From Leifsonia williamsii (lineage in GTDB: Bacteria; Actinomycetota; Actinomycetes; Actinomycetales; Microbacteriaceae): a stretch of DNA of 64,000 bases. Both the position numbers and the translations under genes were made by a program. This document shows positions 7,712-16,069 of the stretch, piece by piece. How positions within the stretch are numbered: the first letter of the stretch is position 1; each line of letters begins with the position of its first letter. The notes beneath the pieces were generated by a model. It did no database searches and had not been told where the DNA came from. It worked only from the letters and a program-made list of their open reading frames with translations. Location of the stretch: assembly GCF_030433685.1 (NCBI RefSeq), contig NZ_JAROCF010000001.1, positions 3,348,001-3,412,000 on the forward strand, given 5' to 3'.

Positions 7712-8884
7712 GTGACCGAGCACGACGACCTCGCCGACCGGCTGCTCCCCGACGACCGGCTGGAGCGGTTCCGCTCCCGCGCGGCCGGGTACGACGCCGA
7801 GAACCGCTTCTTCACCGAGGACTTCGCCGAGCTGGCCGACGCCGGCTATCTGAAGGCGCTGGTGCCTGAGGAGCTCGGCGGACTGGGCCTCGGCCTCCAG
7901 CAGACCGCCCGCCTCCAGGTCCGACTCGCCGGCGCGGCCCCTGCCACCGCGCTCGCGGTCAACATGCACCTCGTGTGGACCGGCGTGGCGAAGATCCTCC
8001 GCGACCGCGGCGACGACTCCCTGGAGTTCCTGCTCCGGGAGGCCGGTCAGGGCGAGGTGTTCGCGTTCGGTCTGAGCGAGGCCGGCAATGACCTCGTCCT
8101 CTTCGGCTCGACCACGGAGGCGCGGCCCCGGGAGGACGGCTCGTACGCCTTTTACGGCCGCAAGATCTTCACCTCCCTCTCCCCCGCCTGGACGCGGCTC
8201 GGCACGATGGGCCTCGACACCACGAGCGCCGACGCGCCGAAGATCGTCTACGGCTTCATCGACCGCGCCGCGGGCGGCTTCGAGATCAAGCAGGACTGGG
8301 ACACGCTCGGCATGCGGGCGACGCAGAGCAACACGACCGTGCTCGACGGCGCTGTCTCCCCCGCCGACCGGATCGTCCGCCGCCTCGACCCGGGCCCGAA
8401 CCCCGACCCGCTGGTGTTCGCCATCTTCGCCGCCTTCGAGACGCTGCTCGCCGCGGTCTACACGGGCATCGGCGCCCGGGCGGTGGAGCTGGCGGTCGCC
8501 GCCGCGCACCGCCGTACGAGTCTCAAGAACGACGGCCGCTCGTACGCGGCCGACCCCGACATCCGCTGGCGGGTGGCGGAGGCGGCGATCGAGCAGGACG
8601 CCCTGCTCCCGCAGCTCGACGCGGTCGCGGGCGACGTCGACGCGCTCGCCGACCACGGCGCGTTCTGGTTCCCGAAGCTCGTCGGCCTCAAGATCCGCGC
8701 CACCGAGACCGCGCGCCGCGTGGTCGACCAGGCCGTGCGCGTCTCCGGAGGCTCCACCTTCTTCTCGGGCAGCGAGCTCGGCAGGCTGTACCGCGACGTG
8801 CTCGCCGGCCTGTTCCACCCGTCCGACGCCGAGTCGGCGCACAACACCGTCGCGAACGCCTGGCTGGGGCCGATCCCGGACTGA
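7712..8884 (+). CDS. Acyl-CoA dehydrogenase family protein
   Basis: A 390-residue FAD enzyme of the acyl-CoA dehydrogenase fold. It has an N-terminal helical domain, a beta-domain with FGLSEAGND and YGRKIFTSLSP, and a C-terminal helical bundle ending SGGSTFFSGSELGRLYRDVLAG. It resembles flavin-dependent monooxygenase or desulfurisation-type members as much as beta-oxidation enzymes. GTG 7712 lies seven bases after a TAGGCT -10 (7699-7704), so the transcript is probably leaderless. The M24 peptidase gene follows 61 bp later and is likely co-transcribed. Confidence 0.88.
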   Translation: MTEHDDLADRLLPDDRLERFRSRAAGYDAENRFFTEDFAELADAGYLKALVPEELGGLGLGLQQTARLQVRLAGAAPATALAVNMHLVWTGVAKILRDRGDDSLEFLLREAGQGEVFAFGLSEAGNDLVLFGSTTEARPREDGSYAFYGRKIFTSLSPAWTRLGTMGLDTTSADAPKIVYGFIDRAAGGFEIKQDWDTLGMRATQSNTTVLDGAVSPADRIVRRLDPGPNPDPLVFAIFAAFETLLAAVYTGIGARAVELAVAAAHRRTSLKNDGRSYAADPDIRWRVAEAAIEQDALLPQLDAVAGDVDALADHGAFWFPKLVGLKIRATETARRVVDQAVRVSGGSTFFSGSELGRLYRDVLAGLFHPSDAESAHNTVANAWLGPIPD

Positions 8885-8945
8885 TCAGACCCGCACCGGC
8901 GAGCGGCACCGCCCGCGCGACGGCCGCGAACGAACGGAGGCACGC

Positions 8946-10058
8946 ATGCAGCAGCTCACCGCACGGCACTTCGCCGACCGGCTGGAGCGCGGCGCCGCCG
9001 AGGCCCGCGCCGCCGGGTACGACGGCCTCGTGATCGCGCCGGGGCCCGACCTCTCCTACTTCGCCGACTACCTGCCCGTGGCGACCACCGAGCGGATCAC
9101 CCTGCTCGTCGTCCCCACCGACGGCGACCCTGCGATGCTCGTGCCCGCATTGGAGCGCGAGAGCGCGGCCGGCACGCGCGCCTCCGCCGCGATCCGCCTG
9201 GTCGACTGGCGCGACGGGGAGGACGAGTACGTGCCGGCCGCCGCCCTGCTGAAGCCCGACGGGAGGTACGCCCTCTCGGACGCGCTGTGGTCGATGCACC
9301 TGCTGGGACTGCAGCAGCGCCTCCCCGGAGCCCGCTTCGAGGCCATCTCGCACGCGCTGCCGATGCTGCGCGCGGTGAAGACGCCCGACGAGATCGATCG
9401 GCTGGCCGCCGCGGGAGCCGCAGCGGACGCCACCTTCGAGGACATCCTCGGCGTCCGGTTCGCCGGCCGGCGCGAGCGCGAGGTCGCCGCCGACCTCGCC
9501 CGGCTGCTGCGCGAGCACGGGCACGCGCAGGTCGACTTCACGATCGTGGCGAGCGGCCCGAACGCCGCCGACCCGCACCACGACGCCGCCGACCGGGTGA
9601 TCGAGGAGGGCGACATGGTCGTGCTCGACTTCGGCGGCCTCCTGGAGGGCTACGGCTCCGACACCACGCGTACTGTGCACGTCGGGGAGCCGACGGACGA
9701 GGAGCACGAGGTGTACGAGACGGTGAAGCGGGCGCAGCAGGCGGCCTTCGAGGCGGTCGCCGTCGGCGTGCCCTGCCAGGAGATCGACCGGACGGCCCGC
9801 GCGGTCATCCGCGACGCGGGCTACGGCGACTACTTCATCCACCGCGTCGGCCACGGCATCGGCGTCACGACGCACGAGCCGCCGTACCTGGTGGAGGGAG
9901 AGGAGCGGCCGATCGAGGCCGGCATGACGTTCTCCATCGAGCCGGGCGTCTACCTGCCGGGGAGGTTCGGCGTGCGCATCGAGGACATCGTCGTCGCCGA
10001 CCACGACGGCGGCCACCGGCTCAACAACTCCAGCCGCGAGCTGCACCTGGTCGCGTGA
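8946..10058 (+). CDS. M24 family metallopeptidase (Xaa-Pro aminopeptidase-like)
   Basis: A 370-residue two-domain creatinase/aminopeptidase-P-type protein. The first ~150 residues form the creatinase-like N-domain. The catalytic pita-bread domain shows the metal ligands in order: VLDFGGLLEGYGSDTTRT (two Asp), HRVGHGIG (His), FSIEPG (Glu) and VRIEDI (Glu). It should be a di-metal peptidase cleaving Xaa-Pro bonds. ATG 8946 follows GGAGG. Its stop overlaps the start of the DUF445 gene (GTGA). Confidence 0.93.
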   Translation: MQQLTARHFADRLERGAAEARAAGYDGLVIAPGPDLSYFADYLPVATTERITLLVVPTDGDPAMLVPALERESAAGTRASAAIRLVDWRDGEDEYVPAAALLKPDGRYALSDALWSMHLLGLQQRLPGARFEAISHALPMLRAVKTPDEIDRLAAAGAAADATFEDILGVRFAGRREREVAADLARLLREHGHAQVDFTIVASGPNAADPHHDAADRVIEEGDMVVLDFGGLLEGYGSDTTRTVHVGEPTDEEHEVYETVKRAQQAAFEAVAVGVPCQEIDRTARAVIRDAGYGDYFIHRVGHGIGVTTHEPPYLVEGEERPIEAGMTFSIEPGVYLPGRFGVRIEDIVVADHDGGHRLNNSSRELHLVA

Positions 10059-11356
10059 CGGAGACCGCCACCGCGGGAGCACGCGACGCCGCCCTGCGCG
10101 ACGCCGAGCGCCGCGACGCCGAACGCCGCCTGGCCCTGCGGCGTATGAAGACCCTCGCGACCGCGCTGCTCATCCTCGCCGCCGTCGTCTTCACCGTCTC
10201 CTTCGCGCTCGAGGACCGCTACCCCTGGCTCGGCTACGTGCGTGCGGCGGCGGAGGGCGCGATGGTCGGCGCCCTGGCCGACTGGTTCGCGGTGACGGCG
10301 CTGTTCCGGCATCCGCTGGGGCTGCGCATCCCGCACACCGCGATCATCCCGACCCGCAAGGACGAGATCGGCGCAGCACTCGGCGAGTTCGTGGAGACGA
10401 ACTTCCTCTCCGACGAGGTGGTCGCCCGCAAGCTCGGCTCGATGGACCTGGCCGGCGCCGGCGCCTCCTGGCTGGCCGAGCCCGCGAGCGCCCGCCGCGT
10501 CGTCGCGGAGGCGTCGCGGGGGCTCACCGGCCTCGCCGCCCTGCTCGACGACGAGCGGATGCGGGACGCGGTGGAGGCCGTGGTGCGCACGCACCTCGTC
10601 GCACCGCTGTGGGGACCTCCGCTCGGCCGGCTCGGTGAGCGCGTGCTGGACTCCGGCGGCCACCTCGAGGCCGTCGACCTGCTCCTCGACCGCCTCGACG
10701 AGTGGCTGGCGGCGAACCCGGAGGCGTTCGCGTCGGTCGTGTCCCGGCGCCTGCCCTCGTGGATGCCGTCGTTCGTCGACCGGCTGGTGGACGAGCGGCT
10801 GCACTCGGAGGCCCGCCGCTTCGTCCGGGACGTGCGCGACGACCCCGAGCACCGCCTCCGCCGCTCCCTCGACGAGTACCTCGCCCAGCTCGCCGACCGG
10901 CTGCAGCACGACGAGGCGACCATCGAGCGGCTGGAGGCGGCGAAGGCGCGCGCGTTCGACGACCCCCGCATCCGCGACCTCGCGGCGTCGGCGTGGACGG
11001 CCGCACGCACGGCGGCCGTGGAGGCGCTGAACGACGAGGAGGGCGAGCTGCGGCGGCGTGCCGAGGCGTTCGTCGGCGACGCCGCCCGGCGCGTGCTGGC
11101 CGACGAGGAGCTGCGCGCCTCCCTCAACGCCCGGCTGACCGGCGCCGCGCTGCACCTCGTGACGAGCTATCGCGGCGACATCGCGCACGTCATCACCGAG
11201 ACCGTGCAGGGCTGGGACCCGGCCGAGACCACGGACAAGATCGAGACGCAGGTCGGCCGCGACCTGCAGTTCATCCGGATCAACGGCACGGTCGTCGGCG
11301 CGCTGGCCGGGCTCGCGATCTACGCGGTGGCGACGGGGGTGGCGGCGCTGTTCTGA
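10055..11356 (+). CDS. DUF445 family membrane-anchored protein
   Basis: A 433-residue protein of the YjiN/DUF445 family, of unknown molecular function. It has a transmembrane helix near residues 30-50, the conserved block GAMVGALADWFAVTALFRHPLG with IPHTAIIP, a long helical middle, and a C-terminal helix (GTVVGALAGLAIYAVATG). GTG 10055 overlaps the M24 stop, so translation is coupled. The last ~42 bases recur as an imperfect copy at 12611-12652, suggesting that an insertion used this 3' end. Confidence 0.9.
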   Translation: MTETATAGARDAALRDAERRDAERRLALRRMKTLATALLILAAVVFTVSFALEDRYPWLGYVRAAAEGAMVGALADWFAVTALFRHPLGLRIPHTAIIPTRKDEIGAALGEFVETNFLSDEVVARKLGSMDLAGAGASWLAEPASARRVVAEASRGLTGLAALLDDERMRDAVEAVVRTHLVAPLWGPPLGRLGERVLDSGGHLEAVDLLLDRLDEWLAANPEAFASVVSRRLPSWMPSFVDRLVDERLHSEARRFVRDVRDDPEHRLRRSLDEYLAQLADRLQHDEATIERLEAAKARAFDDPRIRDLAASAWTAARTAAVEALNDEEGELRRRAEAFVGDAARRVLADEELRASLNARLTGAALHLVTSYRGDIAHVITETVQGWDPAETTDKIETQVGRDLQFIRINGTVVGALAGLAIYAVATGVAALF

Positions 11357-11362
11357 CGGTCC
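11321..11362 (+). repeat. Direct repeat A: DUF445 gene 3' end (left edge of island)
   Basis: These 42 bp, from TACGCGGTGG through CGGCGCTGTTCT and the stop codon, match 12611-12652 in 36 positions in the same orientation. The second copy would encode YAVATGGAALF, the same terminal residues as DUF445 with no gene in front of it. This is the pattern left when an element integrates at a gene's 3' end. Confidence 0.8.
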
Positions 11363-11612
11363 AGGGTGTGTGTAAAGGGCGTCCGTCCGCACGTACTGAG
11401 GCCCCAACGTACTTATGCTTCCGGGTCGGGCAACGGTACTCAATCTGGCTTGCGCGGCCCCGCAAATGCGTCATCAGCTCGGCCGCCGACCACGGCCGAT
11501 CGACTGACTCGACTCAGCGCGAGTTACGTGCAGGGTCGAGGACAAGGATCGCGCCGGCGACGGGTCGCAAAACTCCGTCCACTCCATTCAATGAAGAACG
11601 GAGCATCGAACG

Positions 11613-12200
11613 ATGCGGATGATCAAACGGCTCGGGGTTGTCGGCGCCCTCGTGCTTGCCACGGTGCTAGGAGTAGGAGCTCAGGCAGCTAACGCGGCTG
11701 GTGCAGCTCCATCGAACGTTCACGTGAGCCTTTACAACAAGAGTGAAACGGTCGGGTGGAGCGCTGTCCCCGGAGCAACGTCGTATACGGTCATCGTGTC
11801 CCGTGACGGATACGCGGGTCCGTACGCGGGCTTCACGACCACCTCGACGTCGATCAACATTTCCTACGCCAACTTCCCCTACAGATCTGCAACGGGAGGT
11901 AAGGCGTATCGCTTCTCAGTCGGCGCGAAGGGCGCCGGGTGGTCATCCACCACCAAGAGCGTCAAGGTGATGGCGAACGGAACGCTTGTTTCTACGAGCA
12001 ACACCAATGTCGCGTTGAAGAAGATCGCAGACTGCAACCACCAAGGATCGGCTGCGGCGCTCGTCGTTGGCGGGGCTGGAGGCGTAGCCGCGCTTGTGAC
12101 GATTTGGATTCCTGGTGTTGACGTAGTAACCGCTGGTGGACTTGCCACCGCAATGGCGGCGACTTACGTCGCGACATCTGTGGTCTGCGTGCTCAGCTGA
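11613..12200 (+). CDS. Secreted protein with Fn3-like domain and hydrophobic C-terminus (unrecognised)
   Basis: A 195-residue protein. Residues 1-28 are a signal peptide ending AANAAG. Residues ~32-125 resemble one fibronectin type III/Ig-like sandwich (VGWSAVPGATSYTVIVSRDG). The last ~50 residues are glycine/alanine-rich and hydrophobic, with cysteines near both ends (ADCNHQG and VVCVLS), recalling pore-forming bacteriocins. ATG 11613 has GGAG nine bases upstream. GC content is visibly lower than in flanking genes, and it sits inside the island bounded by DUF445 repeats. The role is unknown; a toxin or bacteriocin with the next gene as partner is a guess. Confidence 0.65.
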   Translation: MRMIKRLGVVGALVLATVLGVGAQAANAAGAAPSNVHVSLYNKSETVGWSAVPGATSYTVIVSRDGYAGPYAGFTTTSTSINISYANFPYRSATGGKAYRFSVGAKGAGWSSTTKSVKVMANGTLVSTSNTNVALKKIADCNHQGSAAALVVGGAGGVAALVTIWIPGVDVVTAGGLATAMAATYVATSVVCVLS

Positions 12201-12212
12201 AGGGGAACTAGA

Positions 12213-12419
12213 ATGACTAAAATGAGCGCTAACGACGCGAAGCCGGGCAGCATTCTCGGCGCGAGCTTGCTCCTCGCAATTACCGTTGGAGTCGTACTCG
12301 CGTTCTTCGGAACGAGTGTCGGATGGCCCGTCTGGGAAACGATTGTGGTCCCGCTGTTCGTGGCGGCGATCGCCTTTACGGGTAACACCCTTTTCGCTCG
12401 GGCGAGGCGTCGCAGCTGA
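12213..12419 (+). CDS. Small two-helix membrane protein (candidate partner or immunity protein)
   Basis: A 68-residue protein with two predicted transmembrane helices (about 14-33 and 40-58) and a basic tail FARARRRS. It starts 12 bases after the secreted-protein gene with a good AAGGGG ribosome site, so the pair is one operon. A small membrane protein directly after a secreted hydrophobic protein is the usual layout of bacteriocin immunity genes, but no family is recognised. Confidence 0.6.
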   Translation: MTKMSANDAKPGSILGASLLLAITVGVVLAFFGTSVGWPVWETIVVPLFVAAIAFTGNTLFARARRRS

Positions 12420-12425
12420 GTGCTT

Positions 12426-12459
12426 GAGATTCGGGCCGCCACTTCGCGGTCCGAGTCTC
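12426..12459 (+). terminator. Hairpin terminator candidate after island operon
   Basis: GAGATTCGG at 12426-12434 pairs with CCGAGTCTC at 12451-12459, with inner CCGC/GCGG pairing. There is no T-tract. It lies seven bases after the last island gene. Confidence 0.55.
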
Positions 12460-12610
12460 AACGACTTACCACCGTCGCGAGTCAATTACTCACGGCCCAG
12501 TCGCGAAACAACGTTGCTGAATCGCGCACCCGAGTAGAGGGAACGGCGCAAGAGATTTGTGCAGCCCTCGGTTCTATGTCTCGGTTTTCCTCCGCTAGCA
12601 GGCGGCCTAC

Positions 12611-12652
12611 TACGCGGTGGCCACGGGCGGCGCGGCGCTGTTCTCACGGCCC
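12611..12652 (+). repeat. Direct repeat B: orphan copy of DUF445 3' end (right edge of island)
   Basis: Imperfect copy (36/42) of 11321-11362. It is followed by sequence running to the end of the convergent DUF3054 gene. The stretch from 12460 to 12610 before it holds no gene I can support. Confidence 0.8.
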
Positions 12653-12669
12653 CGTCAGCGCGCCGGCTG

Positions 12670-13074
12670 CTAGTGCAGCGCCGTCAGCGATGCGGCCTCC
12701 CGCCGCAGCCTCCGGCGCCGTGCGAACGGGAGCGCGATCAGTCGCCAACCGACCAGGAAGACGCCGAGCACGACCGCGGCCACCGCGATGAAGCTCGGCT
12801 GCACGCCCTGGCCGCAGGCCGTGCGGATCAGCATGCCGAGCGCGACCGTCATCAGCCAGATCGGGATGCCCGGCCAGACGATCGCGAGCGGACGCGTCCA
12901 GGCCCACGTGACGAGCCAGCCGACCACCAGGCCGACGAGGAACGGCCAGAGGGTGGTGAGCAGTCCGGAGAACCCGGCGCTCTCGCCGTGGCTGCTGCGG
13001 CCGATCAGCACGAAGAGGAGGACGAAGGCCGCGTCCAGCACGAACGCCAACGCCGCAGTCCTCCAGGATTTCAC
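12670..13074 (-). CDS. DUF3054 family membrane protein
   Basis: A 134-residue integral membrane protein with four hydrophobic helices and the DUF3054 pattern: DAAFVLLFVLIGRSSHGE near the N-terminus, WPFLVGLVVGWLVTWAW, and GQGVQPSFIAVAAVVLG. The C-terminus is basic (FARRRRLRRE). Function unknown. It is divergent from the large kinase-aminotransferase gene. Confidence 0.85.
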   Translation of the reverse strand: MKSWRTAALAFVLDAAFVLLFVLIGRSSHGESAGFSGLLTTLWPFLVGLVVGWLVTWAWTRPLAIVWPGIPIWLMTVALGMLIRTACGQGVQPSFIAVAAVVLGVFLVGWRLIALPFARRRRLRREAASLTALH

Positions 13075-13192
13075 CCGATGATGCTACGGGGACGCCCCGT
13101 GCGTTGCCTGGGTGCGAGGTGGGCAGCGCCTCCTCATTAGACTGGCCTCACCCGTCGCAGGCGACCCGCCGCCGACCGTCCTGGAGTGCTCC

Positions 13193-16069
13193 GTGCCGAA
13201 CTTCGACTTCCTCGCCCAGCCCTCGCTCCCGCGGCCCGACGTCACGGCCGACGACGCCGTCGCCATCGCGGCGGCGCGGTTCGGACTGGAGGGGCGGGTG
13301 ACCGAGCTCGGCAGCCAGCAGGACCGCAACTTCCTCATCGACACCGGCGACGACCGGTACGTGCTCAAACTCGCCAACCCGGTCTTCTCGGCCGACGAGC
13401 TGCGCGCGCAGAACGCCGCGCTGGAGGCGCTGGCCGGCTCCGGCATCCGCATCCCCGCTGTCGTCCGGGCGCTCGACGGCGCCGACCTGGTGGAGGTGGA
13501 GGCGCAGGGCCGCCGCCTGCTCGCCCGCGTGCTGCGCTACCTCGACGGCGACCCGCTGACCGGCGTCGCGCGGCCGACGACCGAGCAGCTGCGGACCCTC
13601 GGGGCGCTCGCCGGCACGGTCGCGGCCGGACTCTCCGAGCTGCGCCACCCCGGCCTCGACCGCACCACCCAGTGGGACGCGCGCGTCAGCGGCGAGGTGG
13701 TCGACCTCCTCCTCGAGCACGTGGAGCAGCCGGCCAAGCGCGCGGTCGTGCGCAGCGCCGCCGACGACGCGCTCGCCCGGTTGGAGCCGCTGCGCTCGCG
13801 CCTGCGCGTGCAGGCCGTGCACGGCGACGTGACCGACGACAACATCGTGCTCGGCGAGGGCGGCCCCGGCGTCATCGACTTCGGCGACGTGGCCGACGGC
13901 TGGCTGGTGGCCGAGCTCGCGGCGACCGTCACGAGCGCGCTGCACCACGTGCCCGACGACCCGATCGACGCGGTGCTGGAGGTCGTGGCGGCCTTCCACG
14001 CGCAGGCTCCGCTCGACGACGCCGACCTGGCCGCGCTCTGGCCGCTCGTCGTGCTCCGCGGCGCCGTGCTCGTCGTGAGCGGCGAGCAGCAGGTGGCGCT
14101 CGACGGCGACAACGCGTACGCCGACGAGAACCGCGCCCACGAGTGGGTCGCCTTCGACGTGGCCCGCCGCCTGGACGCGACCGAGGTGGAGGCGCTGATC
14201 CGCGCCCGGCTGCAGGCGGGCTCCCCTGCCCCAGCGCCCGCCCTGGGCCGGCTGGTCGCCCTCGACACGACCGCGGCCAACCTCACCGACCTCTCGGTGC
14301 TCGGCCGCGACCAGGACTCCGGCGCGTGGCTGGAGGCGGGCGCCGAGGAGGCCGTGCTCGCCCGCGTCTGCCGCGAGGCCGGTCACGCGGTGACCCGCTA
14401 CGGCGAGGCCCGGCTGACGCGCGCGCGGGTGAACCGCACCTCCGCCTCCGCCACCATCGCCCTCGCGGTCACGCTGGAGGCGCCGGAGGGCGTGCCCGTG
14501 CTCGCACCCTTCGCCGGCGAGCTCGCGCTGGTGGGTGGCGCCTGGCTGCTGCGGGGCGACGGCGTCGAGCTGTGGCTCGACGGCCTGAGCCGCCCGCTGA
14601 CCACCGCCGCCGTAGCCGCCGGCGCGGAGATCGGCACGGCCGTCCGGCTCACAGCCCAGCTCAGCCGCCTGACGGGTTGGCGTCCCCCGGCCTTCGTCAC
14701 CCCGGCGTTCCCCGTCGAGCGCTGGGCCGACGTCTCCCCCGACCCGTCTGCCCTGTTCGGTCTGCCGCTCGCGGCGCCGCAGCCCGATCCGGCCGCGTCG
14801 CTCGCCCGGCGCGACGCGACGTTCGCGCAGGTGCAGGAGCACTACTTCGCCGAGCCGCCGCTGATCGAGCGCGGCTGGCGGCACCACCTCCTCGACACCC
14901 GTGCGCAGAGCTACCTCGACATGGTGAACAACGTCACCCAGCTCGGTCACGGGCATCCTCGGCTGGTGGAGGCCGTGCGCGACCAGTGGGCGCGCCTCAA
15001 TACGAACTCCCGATTCCACTATGACGAACTGTCGCGGTTCACCGAGCGGCTGGCCGCGATCGCGCCGGAGGGGCTCGACACGGTCTTCCTCGTCAACAGC
15101 GGCTCCGAGGCGGTCGACCTGGCGCTGCGGCTGGCGCAGACGCACACCGGCCGCCGCACGATCCTCGCGGTGAAGGAGGCATACCACGGCTGGACGGTCG
15201 GCGCCGACGCCGTCACCTCCTCCCTCGGCGACAACCCGCGGGCCCTGGGGACGCGGCCGGACTGGGTGAGGCTCGTCTCGTCCCCCAACATCTTCCACGG
15301 CGCCCACCGCGGCGTGGACTCGGCGCCGGCCTACCTGGCCGAGCTCGACGCCGACCTGGCCGAACTGGACGCGGCCGGCACCGGCGTCGCCGGGTACATC
15401 GCCGAGCCGGTGTTCGGCAACGCGGGCGGCGTGATGCTCCCCGACGGTTACCTGGCCGGCGTCTACGAGCGCGTCAGGGCCCGCGGCGGCGTGTGCATCG
15501 CCGACGAGGTGCAGGTCGGCTACGGGCGGATGGGGCACTACTTCTGGGGCTCCGAGCAGCAGGGCGTCGTCCCCGACGTGATCACGGTCGCGAAGGCGAT
15601 GGGCAACGGCCAGCCGCTCGGCGCGGTGATCACCCGGCGGGAGATCGCCGAGTCGTTCGCCGCAGAGGGCAGCTTCTTCTCCTCCGCGGGCGGCAGCCCG
15701 GTGAGCGCGGTCGTCGGCCTCACCGTCCTCGACATCATGCGCGACGAGCGCCTCCAGGAGAACGCGGCGGTGGTCGGCGACCACCTCGCGGACCGGCTGC
15801 GCGCCCTCGGCGAGCGGCACCCGCTCGTCGGCGCCGTCCACGGTCTCGGCCTCTACCTGGGCGTGGAGCTGGTGCGCGACCGGGAGACGCTGGAGCCGGC
15901 GACGGAGGAGGCGCACCTCGTCTGCGACCGTCTCCTGGCCGAGGGCGTGATCGTGCAGCCGACCGGCGATTACAAGAACGTGCTGAAGATCAAGCCGCCG
16001 CTGTGCATCACGCAGGAGAGCGCCGACCGCTTCGCGGACGCGCTCGACCTGGTGCTCGCGACGCTGTAG
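13193..16069 (+). CDS. APH-type kinase / M23-like / class III aminotransferase fusion (putative amino-alcohol kinase-phospholyase)
   Basis: A 958-residue three-part protein. Residues ~1-330 are an aminoglycoside/hydroxylysine-kinase-like domain with VHGDVTDDN near 209 and VIDFGD. Residues ~375-515 look like an M23/lipoyl-type beta domain (VLAPFAGELALVGGAWLL). Residues ~535-958 are a class III PLP enzyme with the Schiff-base lysine in AKAMGNGQPLG near 801. The eukaryotic relatives, hydroxylysine kinase and the AGXT2L phospholyases, act in sequence, so the fusion may phosphorylate an amino alcohol and then eliminate phosphate; this is inference. GTG 13193 follows GGAG, with a TAGACT -10 at 13138-13143. 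Its end overlaps the convergent lysG-type gene by 62 bases. Confidence 0.85.
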   Translation: MPNFDFLAQPSLPRPDVTADDAVAIAAARFGLEGRVTELGSQQDRNFLIDTGDDRYVLKLANPVFSADELRAQNAALEALAGSGIRIPAVVRALDGADLVEVEAQGRRLLARVLRYLDGDPLTGVARPTTEQLRTLGALAGTVAAGLSELRHPGLDRTTQWDARVSGEVVDLLLEHVEQPAKRAVVRSAADDALARLEPLRSRLRVQAVHGDVTDDNIVLGEGGPGVIDFGDVADGWLVAELAATVTSALHHVPDDPIDAVLEVVAAFHAQAPLDDADLAALWPLVVLRGAVLVVSGEQQVALDGDNAYADENRAHEWVAFDVARRLDATEVEALIRARLQAGSPAPAPALGRLVALDTTAANLTDLSVLGRDQDSGAWLEAGAEEAVLARVCREAGHAVTRYGEARLTRARVNRTSASATIALAVTLEAPEGVPVLAPFAGELALVGGAWLLRGDGVELWLDGLSRPLTTAAVAAGAEIGTAVRLTAQLSRLTGWRPPAFVTPAFPVERWADVSPDPSALFGLPLAAPQPDPAASLARRDATFAQVQEHYFAEPPLIERGWRHHLLDTRAQSYLDMVNNVTQLGHGHPRLVEAVRDQWARLNTNSRFHYDELSRFTERLAAIAPEGLDTVFLVNSGSEAVDLALRLAQTHTGRRTILAVKEAYHGWTVGADAVTSSLGDNPRALGTRPDWVRLVSSPNIFHGAHRGVDSAPAYLAELDADLAELDAAGTGVAGYIAEPVFGNAGGVMLPDGYLAGVYERVRARGGVCIADEVQVGYGRMGHYFWGSEQQGVVPDVITVAKAMGNGQPLGAVITRREIAESFAAEGSFFSSAGGSPVSAVVGLTVLDIMRDERLQENAAVVGDHLADRLRALGERHPLVGAVHGLGLYLGVELVRDRETLEPATEEAHLVCDRLLAEGVIVQPTGDYKNVLKIKPPLCITQESADRFADALDLVLATL

